Below are positions 12,283 to 23,715 of a stretch of DNA of 64,000 nucleotides, piece after piece. Location: positions 2,232,001 to 2,296,000 of the forward strand of contig SMMW01000622.1 of the NCBI GenBank assembly GCA_004794655.1, read 5' to 3'. Source of the DNA: Marisa cornuarietis (Eukaryota; Mollusca; Gastropoda; Architaenioglossa; Ampullariidae). The position numbers were made by a program, and so were the translations under genes. The notes beneath the pieces were generated by a model. That model was not told the DNA's origin. It saw only the letters and a program-made list of their open reading frames with translations, and did not search any database. How positions within the stretch are numbered: the first letter of the stretch is position 1; each line of letters begins with the position of its first letter.

Positions 12283-13031
12283 TTGTTATGTGCCATTAAG
12301 AAAGTGATGAAGGCAGCTAGGGAGAAATGGATCGAGAATCAATGCCGGGACATAGAGGATGGAATGGCACGAGGTGACAGCAAAAAGGCCTACCAACTTC
12401 TAAAGACCCTCACTAAGACAGATCAGCAGAAGACCTCAGTCATCGAAGACAGCAATGTTCACTTTCTCACAGAAGGCAATGCTGTACTCAGCCGATGGAC
12501 GAAGTACTGCAAGAACCTGTACAATTACCAGCTGAAGACTGACGCCAACAGGCAGCGAACATGCAGACCTACGGGAAGAGGTCGAAAGAGCTGTACATAG
12601 TTTGAAAGGAGGAAAGTCGCCAGGCGTTGATAATGTACCAGCTGAGCTGCTCAAGCAGGGTGGGGAAGAAACTACAAACAAAAAGACAATGGGTTTTAAA
12701 TCCTTCTCAGATGTAGCCCTGCTTCTGTGGAACTCGCTCCCCCTCTCGACCAAGAAGTCTGAGTCTTGCAACTTTCAAGAAAAAAACTAAAGACCCACTT
12801 GTTTCAAATGGACTATTTTTTTTATCTCATCATCTGCATTTTGTTATTGTTTGAACTTGATCATTAGACCTGCAGTCTGGTGGCTATTGGGATCACTGCG
12901 CATTGAGCATATCTCTGAGATGCAGAAACTGGCGCATTATAAAACGACATTATCATCATCAAGGCCCTGACTGTCCTGTGCCAAAGAGTCTGGGAGTGCA
13001 AGGAATGGCCCAGAGAATGGACGCAGTCACT
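12283..13031 (+). mobile_element. RTE-type non-LTR retrotransposon fragment (endonuclease-RT linker), interrupted
   Basis: Frame at 12283-12600 encodes AREKWIENQCRDIEDGMARG, DSKKAYQLLKTLTK and FLTEGNAVLSRWTKYCKNLY. It continues after a frameshift as SPGVDNVPAELLKQGGEET, and then beyond an insertion as ALTVLCQRVWECKEWPREW at about 12960-13029. This is the linker and start of the reverse transcriptase of RTE elements often annotated as craniofacial development protein 2-like. It is 5'- and 3'-truncated and frameshifted. The same family occurs at 45065-46090, 51613-52830 and 61880-62180. Confidence 0.8.
12678..12955 (+). mobile_element. LINE 3' end nested inside the RTE fragment
   Basis: The RTE coding sequence is split by about 280 bp that encodes another LINE C-terminus (FKSFSDVALLLWNSLPLSTK, then a KTHLFQMDYF-like continuation). 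It ends in a 3' tail (ggcgcattataaaacgacattatcatcatca). The RTE frame resumes directly after the ATC repeats. Confidence 0.7.
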
Positions 13032-14115
13032 ATAAGAACTGGCTTACAAATGTCAAAAACTCTATGACTAAGTTCCTACCAGTCTCTAAGGCCGATGTGA
13101 AAGCGATTATTCTAAAAGCTAAATCAACAACTTGTAAGTTGGATCCAATGCCCACAAGCCTTCTTCTTGAGTACCTAGATAGTTTACTTCTTGCCATCAG
13201 AAATATTGTAAATGTCAGCCTGTCATCAGGTGTTTTCCATCTTTGTTCAAAAATGCGCTGGTGAGGCCACTTCTTAAGAAATCCACGCTTGACGTCAATG
13301 TGCTGAACAACTAATGCTCATTTTCCACCTTGTCTTTTCTCTCTAAGATCATAGAGAAAATAGTTCTGATACAGTTCTGGGCCTACTTACAAGAGCACCA
13401 TCTTATCCCACAAGCTCAGTCGGCATATAGACCCTTTCACAGCACATAGACTACTCTTATTAAAGTAACAACAGACATATTATCTGCTCTTTACAGTGGT
13501 GATGTTTCTCCCTTAACTCTACTGGGCCTGTCTGCTATATTTGACACTATAGACCACTCTCTGCTTTTTCATAGACTCCACGGAATTTCTGGACCTGCCC
13601 TCTCATGGTTCAACTCCTATCTCATTGATAGGACCCAGACTGTGTTTGTTGATGGTCAAACATCTCACCCTGCCCCACTCTTCTGTGGTGTCCCCAAAGG
13701 CTCAGTACTTGGTCCAGTTCTGTTCATTCTATACACTAAAGCACTTTCATCATGCATCCAGTCTCACCAGGTTTCTCATCAATCCAATGCTGTTGCTGAC
13801 GACACGCAGCTTTACTGTGCCACTCCACTGGCCGAGTCACACTCTGCTATTAGCTCTCTAGAAGCTAATAGTATTAGCGATGTCAAAGGCTGGATGGTAA
13901 AAAAACAAGCTTAAACTAAATGATGCTAAAACGGAAGCCCTCTTATGATATGGAAAAAGACATTAACCTTCCCTCATCAGTCTGCCCAATCACATCAAGG
14001 TGGGTGAAACCAACATCACCTTCACATCATCCGTTAGGAATCTGGGATTTATTGTCACTGCTGACATGACCCTTGATAAACATGTTACAGCTAGTGCACG
14101 AGGTCGCTATAGGCT
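13032..14115 (+). mobile_element. CR1/L2-like LINE reverse transcriptase pseudogene
   Basis: The translation, with stops and frame changes, shows RT landmarks in order: SKADVKAIILKAKSTTCKLD and PMPTSLLLEYL; HHLIPQAQSAYRPFHS; SPLTLLGLSAIFDTIDHSLL; GVPKGSVLGPVLFILYTKAL; and an ADDTQLY core where the catalytic YADD-type aspartates sit. It stops near 14090-14115 within the NLGFIVTADMTLDKHVTA segment. The same segment is where the independent 3' copies at 18.5 and 24.1 kb begin. Confidence 0.85.
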
Positions 14116-15434
14116 TTGATTAATCTAACGAACATTTATTTGACCACCCTTCTCTTGATTTTTGCACTGCATTTTGATTTAGTCAAGATCGGTAGGGTAA
14201 GGGCTCGCAACTGTCTATAACAAAGAACTGTATGATGTGAAGGTTTTCATTAATACATATTAAGTAAACATATGTCGCACGTTTAAAATATTTCAGTTTA
14301 GATCTTCCTCACAGTTAAACGTCATCATAGTTTCCCTATTCTCTTGACATTAGAAAATGGTTGCATGGTTGGTTGGTTTGAAGGGAAAGTGCTTCCACCA
14401 AGAGGTGATTTCGGACGAGGAGGAAACTATATATATTTATACCCGTAGAACAGGTGTCACATAAGTGTCCCGGGATGAGATCTTTGCCCAGAGTCTCACT
14501 GCAGAAGTACGGGACAAGCAAATCTCTTTTCTTTTACCACTTTACAACCAGGCACCCATTACAAAAAATGTCTTTTTTCTGTGTTAACAGCATATATATA
14601 AAACTACTTTGTCCGCAAGCTATTTTTACTTTGGCTTTGTTAATTACTGCAGAGAATACAAATAAACTTTGAATTACAAGCAATGCTGGCTTTTTTCTGT
14701 GGGAGAGTGCTATTCTATATGTAAATGTTTTTTTAATGATTTATTTGGTGTGTTTTTGTGTGAAATAATTGAAAACCTTCAATTGTTTAAATATACTAAA
14801 CATTAGTCACGAAATTTTTAAAATTTAGAAAAATCCAGTGTTAACTCGGTTTTAAAGTAATATACCATACCAGAGACGATCGTCTCTGACCATACTTAGA
14901 AAACTCTTTCTATAGTGATATATTGGTCTTATTTATCTACCTATGAGATTTCAAAATTGCTGGTTAGTGGTACAAGTGGCAATCGATCGATGTAACTCTG
15001 GCCACTTCATATTTAATATTGCCAAATATTTTAGTCCAAATATGGTACAACCACATTTACTGCGCTACTAATTCACAAATCAGTCGCTCTCTCACTCATA
15101 ATGGTCAATGTGTAGAGGCAACATTCACTGTCGAATGCTTGCTGCACAAAATATCCGCTTACGACGTGACTCCATTTAAAAACAAAAGGTTATTCAAAAA
15201 TTCACATCAACAGTTTAACATACTGTTCCTAAAACAAAAACAATCCAAAGGCAAACTCCCTTCATGCCAAATGCACAACTTTACACATAGTTTCCATTCC
15301 AGTCGAGATAGGTGTTCAATAAGCAATTATTGCAGTAGATGTATTTGTACAGAGATCTACATGTGCAGTAAGCAAAACCTTTTATACATTCACTCAGCCC
15401 AAAGTAGTACAAGTCAAGAAACTAATTAGTATAC
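14116..15434. other. No supported gene
   Basis: AT-rich sequence. A 136-codon + frame at 15019-15429 has no recognisable domain and lies antisense to the presumed 3' UTR of DNAL4. I see nothing else structured. Confidence 0.5.
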
Positions 15435-15440
15435 TTTATT
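15435..15440 (-). terminator. Candidate poly(A) signal for DNAL4
   Basis: TTTATT on + reads AATAAA on -, about 1.6 kb after the DNAL4 stop. No closer AATAAA was noted between the stop codon and this point. Confidence 0.3.
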
Positions 15441-17030
15441 AGATTTACATATATCTGAAACTAATGTAAATGGAATGAATATAATCATTCTGGTCTGAAT
15501 ATTTACAGGAATGATCCATGTTAAACAAAAAACAAAAAAAAAATAAAAAAAACAAAACTGTTGTCTTTGTACAAGTGCATAGCCCAAGTGATAAAGTTAG
15601 ACTGTCAGTAGCAACAAGGAATCCACAGTGATGCTTCTCCCTGTGAGTTTGCTTCCTGAGCGGTCAGCTTGAATGTAATGCTACCTATTATTAAGCTTTA
15701 CAAATAATCTTTGCTGAAACTACATGACAATTTTATACAAACAGGTACTAACAAGTTAAAAAAATATTGTTTTTGGTATACCTAGTGAAATTTAGTGTGC
15801 TAAAAAATAAAAGTAAAAACATTTTCAAGGCCACCCTGGATGTAGTTTAACCAAAGGCTGCTGTACACTTGAAAAAGATCTGATCTAAACATTGTCAAAG
15901 ACTTAGTGTGGTCATTACAGAAAGCTTGAATGAATGCAGAGTATAATATAAAAGGTCAGTAATATTATAAATGTTTAAACTTCTATTGCTGTCACCACTA
16001 CCCTTGTTCAGTGAGTCAAAGATCCTTCATAAACTATGCCATTTTTTGTACCTGAGTTGAAGATATGCAGTTTATATTTCTAGTCCAATTACTAAATGAA
16101 GAATTAATACTAAGCATGGCCATTTACAAACCACGAAGACAACTTGCAAGGATCAGAGCATACAAACTTACAAAACCAAGTACTTCAGAAGATCAAATTT
16201 GTGGTCTCCACAAAAGTCCTAAACAAAACAGGAGAGAGAGAGAAAAAGAGAGAGTGCATGCGCATGCATGTGTGTGTATTTTACTATTATTTCTGGCATT
16301 TAACGAAAAGTACACAACCACTCTTATAATCCTTTTTATAACAGACATTTTTTTACTCCAAAAAAAAAAGTAAAACGTGGAATGTAAAAAGGTAGTTAAA
16401 ATTAACACATTAAAAATTCATTAAATATTTGAAGGTATCATTTTGAGAGTATTTCATGTCAAGAGAATATTATATATACTGTATTTTCAAACAGTAACAG
16501 CCTTATTTTTAAAAAATCTCATTTTATCTATATATGCAATCTTGGAGATTTGTTTAGATCGCAGTGACATTGATACTTGTGAAATGTAAAGTAGGAAAAA
16601 GTATTGAAAATGTTGCTATTAATTAAAAATTGGAGATGTTAACTTCTAAAATCAATAGGTTTGTTATGAATTCAACCAGGTTGTAATTTGATAAATGGAA
16701 ACCCTGATTATTTTCAGAGAAAGAAATATTACCACCTCACCATCACCTTTCCATTCCCAGCATTCCACTTCCACAACCATGTACAGTAGCATAGACACCC
16801 AACTACTCACACACACACACACACAGGAGGGAGAGGGAAGTGAGTGTCAGTGGACTAAATATATCACACTTTAACTTAAAACAAAAAGTTTTCAAGTTCT
16901 TTCAGAACTTTCAGAAAGTTTTCAAGTTCTTTCAGAACTCTTTACTTCAAGTCTAGATATGTCTGTATAAGAAGATCCCCATGAGCTGCACTTGCACCTC
17001 AAAGCATTGCTGTATGCACAGTTCAAACCA

Positions 17031-17195
17031 TCATGAGCACTTCCACAAGCAAATAGCCATGTTGCCACCAAAGAACATGTATAGAAGATTCTTGACTTCG
17101 TGTGTGATCTCAAAACCATAGCCCTCTCCTACCACTACATGCCAGGAAGCTCCAAATTTCTTGTCCATTGTGTCCTTTATCATTTTGGCAGCATT
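17031..17195 (-). CDS. DNAL4: DNAL4 exon 3 (stop codon)
   Basis: Fifty-four codons and TGA (plus-strand TCA 17031-17033), after acceptor ttctgacag. It contains the LC8-fold beta-strand region that forms the dimer and cargo groove. Confidence 0.95.
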   Translation of the reverse strand, partial: NAAKMIKDTMDKKFGASWHVVVGEGYGFEITHEVKNLLYMFFGGNMAICLWKCS

Positions 17196-20100
17196 CTGTC
17201 AGAATATGAACATTAATTTAATTACATTTCATTTTCATGGGTTTATTTTCCTGAGCACAAGTAAGCGGATATTTGCAAACATTTTTCTGTGCACATACGT
17301 TTTGTAGATGTTTCAAGGTTAAACTCAAGTACTTGTTTCAAGCATATTTATTCTTTAACTAAAAACGTATTTTTACCTCATTGTTGTTGGCAAATTTTTC
17401 ACATGCTGTGACACACAACTCCATGGCCTCGGTTCTCATTTCATCATTCATATCAGAGTGCTACAATGATTAAAAATTAAACAATATTTAATCACACATA
17501 CATATATACATATACATGCTGTCTAGTACAAACTATTGCATTTGTGATAAAAACTTTAGGCTTGAAATGAAAAATATTCCCATATATTATAAATTGGCAA
17601 TGTACTACTTATGCAATAATTTATTCAAGCACTAAAATAGTGTCTGCATTAGACACATTTCTAATAATGCAGCAAGAAATATGGCATGAGGCAAACTACA
17701 GCATCTTGTAAGCTTTTTAAGACATCAGTATGATGACCAACGGCACTTATGATATAAAAGAAAGCGAGGCCACAAGATAAAACATAACATTAAACATCAA
17801 CCTCCAGGTCAGCAACTCAAAGAGAGATTGTGAATCACAATTTGACTTGAAAAACTATGTGAACTTGTCAAACATAAAGCCATGACAAAAGTTTTCTAAT
17901 GCGGAAAATTCTAATCATCCAGCTGTTTGAATAAGATGCAGATCCCAGAAATACTCTATGTAGGAACAATTTATTCCAATCTTTTGTTTTAATAATGGTC
18001 TAATAATGGCCAAAGGAAGTCAGAAGAATAAGAACGATGTGAATCAATCAATCAATCAATTAGTCCTCTTCGTGCTAGTTGCACATATAGGCCTCGACCA
18101 GAGCCCGCCACTGATGTAAATCACCTGAAACCCACTCCAGGCGACCCCATGTCCAGCCCTTTCCTTTCATCTCCCTTTCCACTGCTCTTCTCCAAGAACG
18201 ATGTGAATGACACCAGTAATATTTTTGGAAACATTTAGTCATCCAGTCACATGTACTTAAAGACCAAAAACATCAAATGCCTGCAAGCTAGTTTCACTTG
18301 TGACTACAAGATGTACAAGATCATGCTAAAAAAAAAACAAAAAAACCAGATTAAAACCAACCCAGACTAATATAAATGTTATGCCAAGAACACTGAAGAG
18401 GAAAATATGCCCACACCAACTTAAGGGCAACACTGAGAAGTTATGTCATCTTTGGTAATTGTACATTTATGGACAAAACTTGCATATGAACCCCATCAGA
18501 GATGTCCAAAAATGAAAGGTTCACATCATCACGTCATCCGCTAGGAATCTGGGATTTGTCACTGCTGACATGACACTCGATAAACATGTTACAGCTGTCT
18601 GTCAGTCTGCCTACTATGAGCTCCGTAAGATCAGTGCCATCCGTGATTTTCTCTCTACACGCGCTACCAACACTCTTGTCTGTACGTTTGTTCTTTCTTG
18701 ACTTGACTACTGCAACTCCTTGCTGGCAGGCTGCCCTGACTACCTCATTCAGAGACTCCAGAAAGTACAGAACTCCGCTGCACGTCTGGTGCTTAGAGCT
18801 ATGAAAAAGGACCATGAAACTCCTCTCCTTCGTTTTCTACACTGGCTACCCATCCGTTCTCGCATTCAGTACAAACTGTCTGCACTGTGTTTTAATTTCT
18901 TTGCAGGCTCCTGTCCTGACTATTTCTCTGAACTTCTTATCCCTTATGTTCCAGCCAGACAACTACACTCTTTGTCGGATGACCGTATCCTAACTGTTCC
19001 TGTCATCAAAACAACAACATATGGTCACAGGATTTTTGGTTACTGTGCAGCAAAACAATGGAACTCTCTCCCTTTCCATATCCGCCACCTTACTACAACT
19101 GAATCCTTCAAATCTGCACTGAAAACGCACCTCTTCCTTGAGCATTACTCCTAACACAGTCCACAAAATGCTAGTCCTTCTTACCCTCCCTCTTCTGCTC
19201 TTGCTAATTTTCTACCCATCTTTCTCTGCAGAATCCCTATATTTTCTAGGTTCTGTTACTTTGTGTCTTTTTGTGTTTTCCATCTTTGTTTTCTGTTTGT
19301 CGTCAGCATTGTCATTTATTCTTACATCCCTCGTGTTCTATCCATTTATTCCATGTCTCTTCCTTGTTTTAAGCGCTAAGAGCATGCTCTCTATGAGTGT
19401 GAATGTGCGCTATAAAATCTTCATTTATTATTATTATTATCTGCATTACTTAACTCTTTTGAGTTACGTGCCTGGAGTTGAAACTGACAGACCTCTGCTC
19501 TCCAACAAAGGTTGTGACAGAGAAAGCTAAAACTGCACTTTAATGAGTGCATGGAAATGGGAATAGAGGCTATTTTTTATATTATTTATCAATATATATT
19601 ACATTACAATTATATTTTTATATTTCATGCTGGAAACTTAATGCATATATATTACATTACATAATGAAGTCATATTTTAATTTACTGATATATTCAATCA
19701 GAATTTAGAATGTTATGCTCCCTATGTCATGTATAATTAAAACTAAAGAAATTCACCGCAATCCTCAATTTATTAATTAAAAAGTGAATCAAAATGTTAA
19801 AATATATATTGTCTATAAAGAAGCAATGCATGAAATATTTGTTAACATCAATAAGATGAACAGGAGATTCCACAGGGTCTAAGTAAGACGTCGATCGCTT
19901 GGTTGGATTATTATACATGTTAATAACAATGTTATTTATTTTATCACACTGGAAAATGCGAGTAAAACGATCCTTAAAGACCCATAAAGTTTTTTCAAAA
20001 TCACCTGACAAAGTAAAATTACTTGAAAATAAAAGAGCTGAAGGCAAAAAGAACTGACGCACTGCATAGCTACAAAACATTACTTCGTACAGTTTGAGTT

Positions 20101-20237
20101 CGCATCGCGAGTCTTGCCGTAGGAGGATGAGTCCTGACGAAATTAAATAACCGTTTAAACAAGCTTACCCTTATTAATGGATAAGTGTGCACCCTTTTTG
20201 CTTCTGGTGCGTCTTTTTTCTCCTCTTGCCCTTCCAT
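17031..20237 (-). CDS. DNAL4: Axonemal dynein light chain 4, complete three-exon gene
   Basis: DNAL4 is an LC8-fold light chain of ciliary/flagellar outer-arm dynein. The predicted join is complement(17031-17195, 17377-17460, 20169-20237), giving 105 aa, the same length as human DNAL4. Exon 1 encodes MEGQEEKKDAPEAKRVHTYP then LIR; exon 2 HSDMNDEMRTEAMELCVTAC then EKFANNNE; exon 3 NAAKMIKDTMDKKFGASWHV, then VVGEGYGFEITHEVKNLLYM, ending WKCS. The WHVV(I/V)GEG(F/Y)GFEITHEVKNLLY block and WKCS end separate it from cytoplasmic LC8 (DYNLL). All joins are phase 0 with GT/AG sites. Intron 1 (2.7 kb) holds a SINE and a LINE 3' end. Confidence 0.95.
17377..17460 (-). CDS. DNAL4: DNAL4 exon 2
   Basis: Twenty-eight codons between acceptor tcattgtag and donor GAG|GTAAAA. 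The encoded HSDMNDEMRTEAMELCV and ACEKFANNNE align to HSDMPEEMR...ACEKFSNNNE of vertebrate DNAL4. Confidence 0.95.
18045..18193 (-). mobile_element. SINE with (ATTG)n tail and 15-bp target-site duplications
   Basis: A 149-bp insert in DNAL4 intron 1 is flanked by the 15-bp direct repeat AAGAACGATGTGAAT at 18030-18044 and 18194-18208. Read on -, it ends in an ATTG repeat tail (CAAT repeats on +, 18045-18061). The internal GGTCGAGGCC resembles a pol III B box. The long perfect duplication indicates a fairly recent LINE-mobilised insertion. Confidence 0.8.
18510..19440 (+). mobile_element. CR1/L2-like LINE, 5'-truncated 3' end
   Basis: It encodes the LINE C-terminal region: DYCNSLLAGCPDYLIQRLQK, VQNSAARLVLRA, TPLLRFLHWLPIRSRIQYKL, TTTYGHRIFGYCAAKQWNSL and SFKSALKTHLFLEHYS (open frame 18720-19154). 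A 3' UTR then ends TTTTAAGCGCTAAGAGCATG...TATAAAATCTTC with an ATT repeat tail. It sits in intron 1 of DNAL4 on the opposite strand. Related 3' ends lie at 24140-25020, 49273-49557 (-) and 59763-60314. Confidence 0.88.
20169..20237 (-). CDS. DNAL4: DNAL4 exon 1 (start codon)
   Basis: ATG is at 20237-20235 on -, followed by 23 codons to the donor AGG|GTAAGC. An in-frame upstream extension of the open frame exists (starting MRLGDICLSG), but the family alignment begins at MEGQEEKKD. Confidence 0.9.
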
Positions 20238-20751
20238 ATTTTTTATGGTATGTCTTTGAGTTCCTGATAAACAAATGTCCCCTAACCTCAAATCAAAAAA
20301 TGGTTACTATGTGCTCATGCGCATGCTCAAATTATGTTCAAATTTCTAGTTCCGGTGTTTCGTTTTCTCGTTGTAGAGTTCCCGGGGCAGACTGCTATTA
20401 CTGACTTGTATTACACGTCCGTGCTGCTATGATGTCTGTGAAGTCTGTGATTTTCAGTTTCGGCGCGAACATGCGCACATTCAGCACTCATACACATATA
20501 AACTGCTTCTTCATCAAACTGTCCTTCACGCGCGCACGTCTGTGCGTTTTTGAAGGAGAGTCTAGTGGTATCGGTGAGATCGCCACAAACATTTTCAAAG
20601 CAGTATGAAGTCCTTTTCACCAGAATTCTATTAATAATTTAAAATTAAGAGAGTGTTAGGTTTGAAAACCGAGAGCGCAACGTATACTTTCAGCTGCATG
20701 AGAGGTAGACACACAGAGATAATATTATGTCTGGGCATAATATGTCAGCAG

Positions 20752-21434
20752 GGTTCCCGGTCGATTCGACTATAGGGTCGTTTCGACTAGGGTCAGTTCG
20801 GCTAAGGTCGGTTCGACTAAGTCGTTTCGTCTAACGGTCGAGTCATCTACAGGACGCAGGAAATGGAAAAAATTGAAGTGATTTGAATGTTAATAAACGA
20901 TTTAAATCTATCATGTAAATAGTGCTACTTGTCACACAGACTCAACAAGCACTCAAACGCCCGATGCCGGCGAAGCATCCAACCGTCCCGAGTTTAAAAA
21001 TTAACGCATACAAGTGGGAACAGTAAAAAAACACGCGTTTATTAAAGATGGAAGCAAATTGTAAAAGAAAAGAAGAAAGGGCGAACACTGCCAAAAATAA
21101 TGTCATGATAACACATACAAATAAACGTCCCTGCAGAATGAACAAATTAATGGAAACCCGAGCAGCGCCGTACAGGGATGCAACCATACGTAAGGCGGGT
21201 ACAACATAAGACAACCCCCCACCTCCCCGATGCACCTTATAACGAAAGTTAAAGTGAGAGTTGCGAGGAGGCAGGCTGTCATCAAGCGGTCCGCGTCCCA
21301 TAGCATTTCATGCGGCATATAGACGACTCAACCGTTAGACGAAACGACTTAGTCGAAACGACCGTTAGTCGAACTGACCTTAGTCGAACTGACCCTATTC
21401 GAAACGACCTTAGTCGAAACGATCGGTTACCGTA
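20752..21434. mobile_element. DNA element with long TIRs made of GTCG(TTT)CGACTAA-like subrepeats
   Basis: The arms at about 20752-20849 and 21312-21434 are inverted copies. Both are built of motifs such as GTCGTTTCGACTA, GTCAGTTCG and GTCGTTTCGTCTAACGGT. The right arm has one extra subrepeat. The roughly 460-bp interior has only short open frames and no transposase, so the element would be nonautonomous. A loose relative of the motif (TAGTCGTTTCGACC) is at about 11727. Confidence 0.7.
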
Positions 21435-23183
21435 AGCAGCAAGGTTGAATTAAGTATACACCTTGATCACCACGAGAGCTCCCAAATAAATTGATGTAGA
21501 AGATAGGTGAATTAGACTAGTGACAGCACTGGTGCGATGTTACTTGATAGTTGTCCGTGAGATGAGAAAGAGAGAGGAGAGAAAGATTGATAGCACCTAA
21601 GTGGGGTGGCTTAGTGGAGAAGGGTAGAGATAAATCTCTACCACTTAAAAGAAAGTCAGATCACTTTAACAGGGCTGGACAACCAAGATCGGGGGGGGGG
21701 AAGTAGTCTTAAATTTAAACTTAAAACCCACAGGACGTTGTGAAAACCTCACTTTTCTGAGCGGCTGCAGACATCTTGTGCTGCGTTGTTTGAATTTACT
21801 TTGTAATGGTCTGTTCGGGCTCTTGGAGCTATCATCCTTCCAAAACAGAATCAGTAAGGGTCTAATAGAAGATCTATGAACTGAACTGTTCTATCAGAAT
21901 ATATTTGTGAACCGTCCTACAGCCCCAACATCATGAGAGTTTGTAAAGATAAGTTCGCATGATTTATATACACTGTGATAGAGCTGTATATATTTTATTA
22001 ACACGATTTGTCTCTTTCTTTACCTTCATTTTATTTCCTCATTTCTTATAGTGCTTAATTTAATTGCTTGTGTGGATGCAAAGGGTTGCGATGGTGGTGG
22101 TACAACTTTTGCAAAACTTTTCATTGCACAAACGGGGTCCCTTACAGCCTTGTGGTTTTTAATGTAAGCCTAGGATAGTTGTTTAAAATTTCAGTTAAGA
22201 AAACAGAGTTAAGCCTAAACGTATATATATATATATATATGATAACTAGTTCATTTTTGGAGGGGGGATAGAGGGAGGCGCAGTATCTGTCTTGCGCCTA
22301 AGGCGCAACACGTACAGCCTTGCGCCGGCCCTGGTGACAGGTATATGAGGTCTAGCGAAAAAAGTATTGTCCTAGCTAATTTGGTAAGTGCATGTGGTTC
22401 TTATTCTGTAAATATTGTAAATGAACTTACTTTTTGAATTTACATAACTCGAATGTATGTACGAATTCGTGGTGTCATAGAACAATTTGTCCAAGTCTAA
22501 ATGAATAAAACACATATTGCATTTGAGCGAATGAACTTTGTGATGTTCAGTGTACATTCAAGTCTAGAATATGACATTACTGAATGACGCAGACGAGACA
22601 GAGTAGTATCCGACTCGGAACTGAATGACGCACCATACAGAACACACGTACGTACTTTTACAATAAAAGGGTCTTTTGTGTACAGTAAGTCGGGTGGGTA
22701 GAAAAAGAACGCAGCGCGAGAGTTATAATTAAACAGGACACCCGACCAGTACGTGAGAGCCAGAAGTTTAATGAACATTCTCCTTGGGATTTTCGATCCA
22801 TCCTCTCCACCGGAGGAAGAAAAAAGAACGGACTGACTAGTTACAGAAAGGTCTGTGACAGAAACCTTTGCTGCCGCATCGTGGTCTCGGTGTTTAACCA
22901 TGTAAAGCAGATCGGTCCGGCTACACTTTTACAGGTTCATTCTTTCTGCCCGCTGTACCTGATAAACTTCTTATGAGTCATTAAATGAAACTTGTGGTTT
23001 CGGCTAGTAAAAGCTCTAGAATCTCTTGCAGTCTGCCCTCCTCTAAATCAAGAATGACTGTATCACAGTCTTTAGAGTTCTAACTCTGATACTTTGTCTC
23101 CAAATATTCATATCCCCAAATTGTTATAAACCTATGTGGTCAAAACCTGAGCAACGTCGCAAAAGCGGTAGTGATTTGGCAAC
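21435..23183. other. Upstream region of TGN38-like copy 1; no supported gene
   Basis: Contains an AT dinucleotide run at 22221-22240 and a possible element end near 22260-22333 (GCGCCTAAGGCGC palindrome followed by GCGCCGGCCCTG, with CAGGGCTGG at 21671 as a possible partner end). A 134-codon - frame at 22497-22901 has no recognisable domain. Promoter elements of copy 1 must lie here, but I cannot place them. Confidence 0.4.
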
Positions 23184-23715
23184 ATGATGGCGTCGAGGCT
23201 AGTGCTATTGAGACTCGTCGGTTATGTCTTCGTCTGTTCATTTGTTACAGTCGTTCTGGCTACACCCGTAGTTTTCCACAGCACATATACAAATTTTGAT
23301 ACAATGATAGGATTTTGGTTGAACAATTCATGTGTTTTCCCGCCCATTACTACATTCCAACGAGATATTCTTTCGACGGACAATCTTGTCTTAGAACCTT
23401 GCAACTCTCGGCATCAGGACGAAAGAACAGAAACTGAGACTTTTACCGGTCATTTATGTGAGGCGCTGTACAGGGTGTCAAAAGCTTTTTGTACGAAGGC
23501 TGTTTCACAAAGTGATATCGCACAAGACAAAGTGAATCCTTATGTCGAAGATGAACGCTGGGATGTATGTAAAGACGCCCAAACTACTGGCAAAGATATT
23601 CTGTTATTCATGACAAAAGATCGAGCACTTTGTGAACGGTACTGTTTGAGCAGCGCAACCCTGGGGCCAGTATGCAGGCTTTTGGTGGCCGGTGTTGTCA
23701 GCTACGTGCGTTCAA
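23184..23715 (+). CDS. TGOLN2-like: Copy 1 exon 1: signal peptide and eight-Cys ectodomain
   Basis: Starts ATGATGG (either ATG possible; the second, at 23187, has A at -3 and G at +4). The hydrophobic leader (LVGYVFVCSFVTVVLA) is a signal peptide. Motifs shared with copies 3-5: NSCVFP / NCTFP, EPC / KPC, C(E/V)AL(Y/F)xVSxxFC, then CxxxC followed ten residues on by (P)xCRLL. Cysteine spacing after the second Cys is 19, 11, 26, 21, 4, 10 against 23, 11, 27, 22, 4, 10 in copy 3. The donor is TCAA|gtaagg, leaving phase 1, as in the other copies. Confidence 0.85.

Noticed and set aside
15019..15429. 136-codon + strand open frame
   Set aside because: No domain, signal peptide or repeat. Composition follows the AT-rich background, and it lies antisense to the presumed DNAL4 3' UTR.
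22497..22901. 134-codon - strand frame upstream of copy 1
   Set aside because: No recognisable domain and no supporting splice sites. Possibly promoter or UTR sequence.
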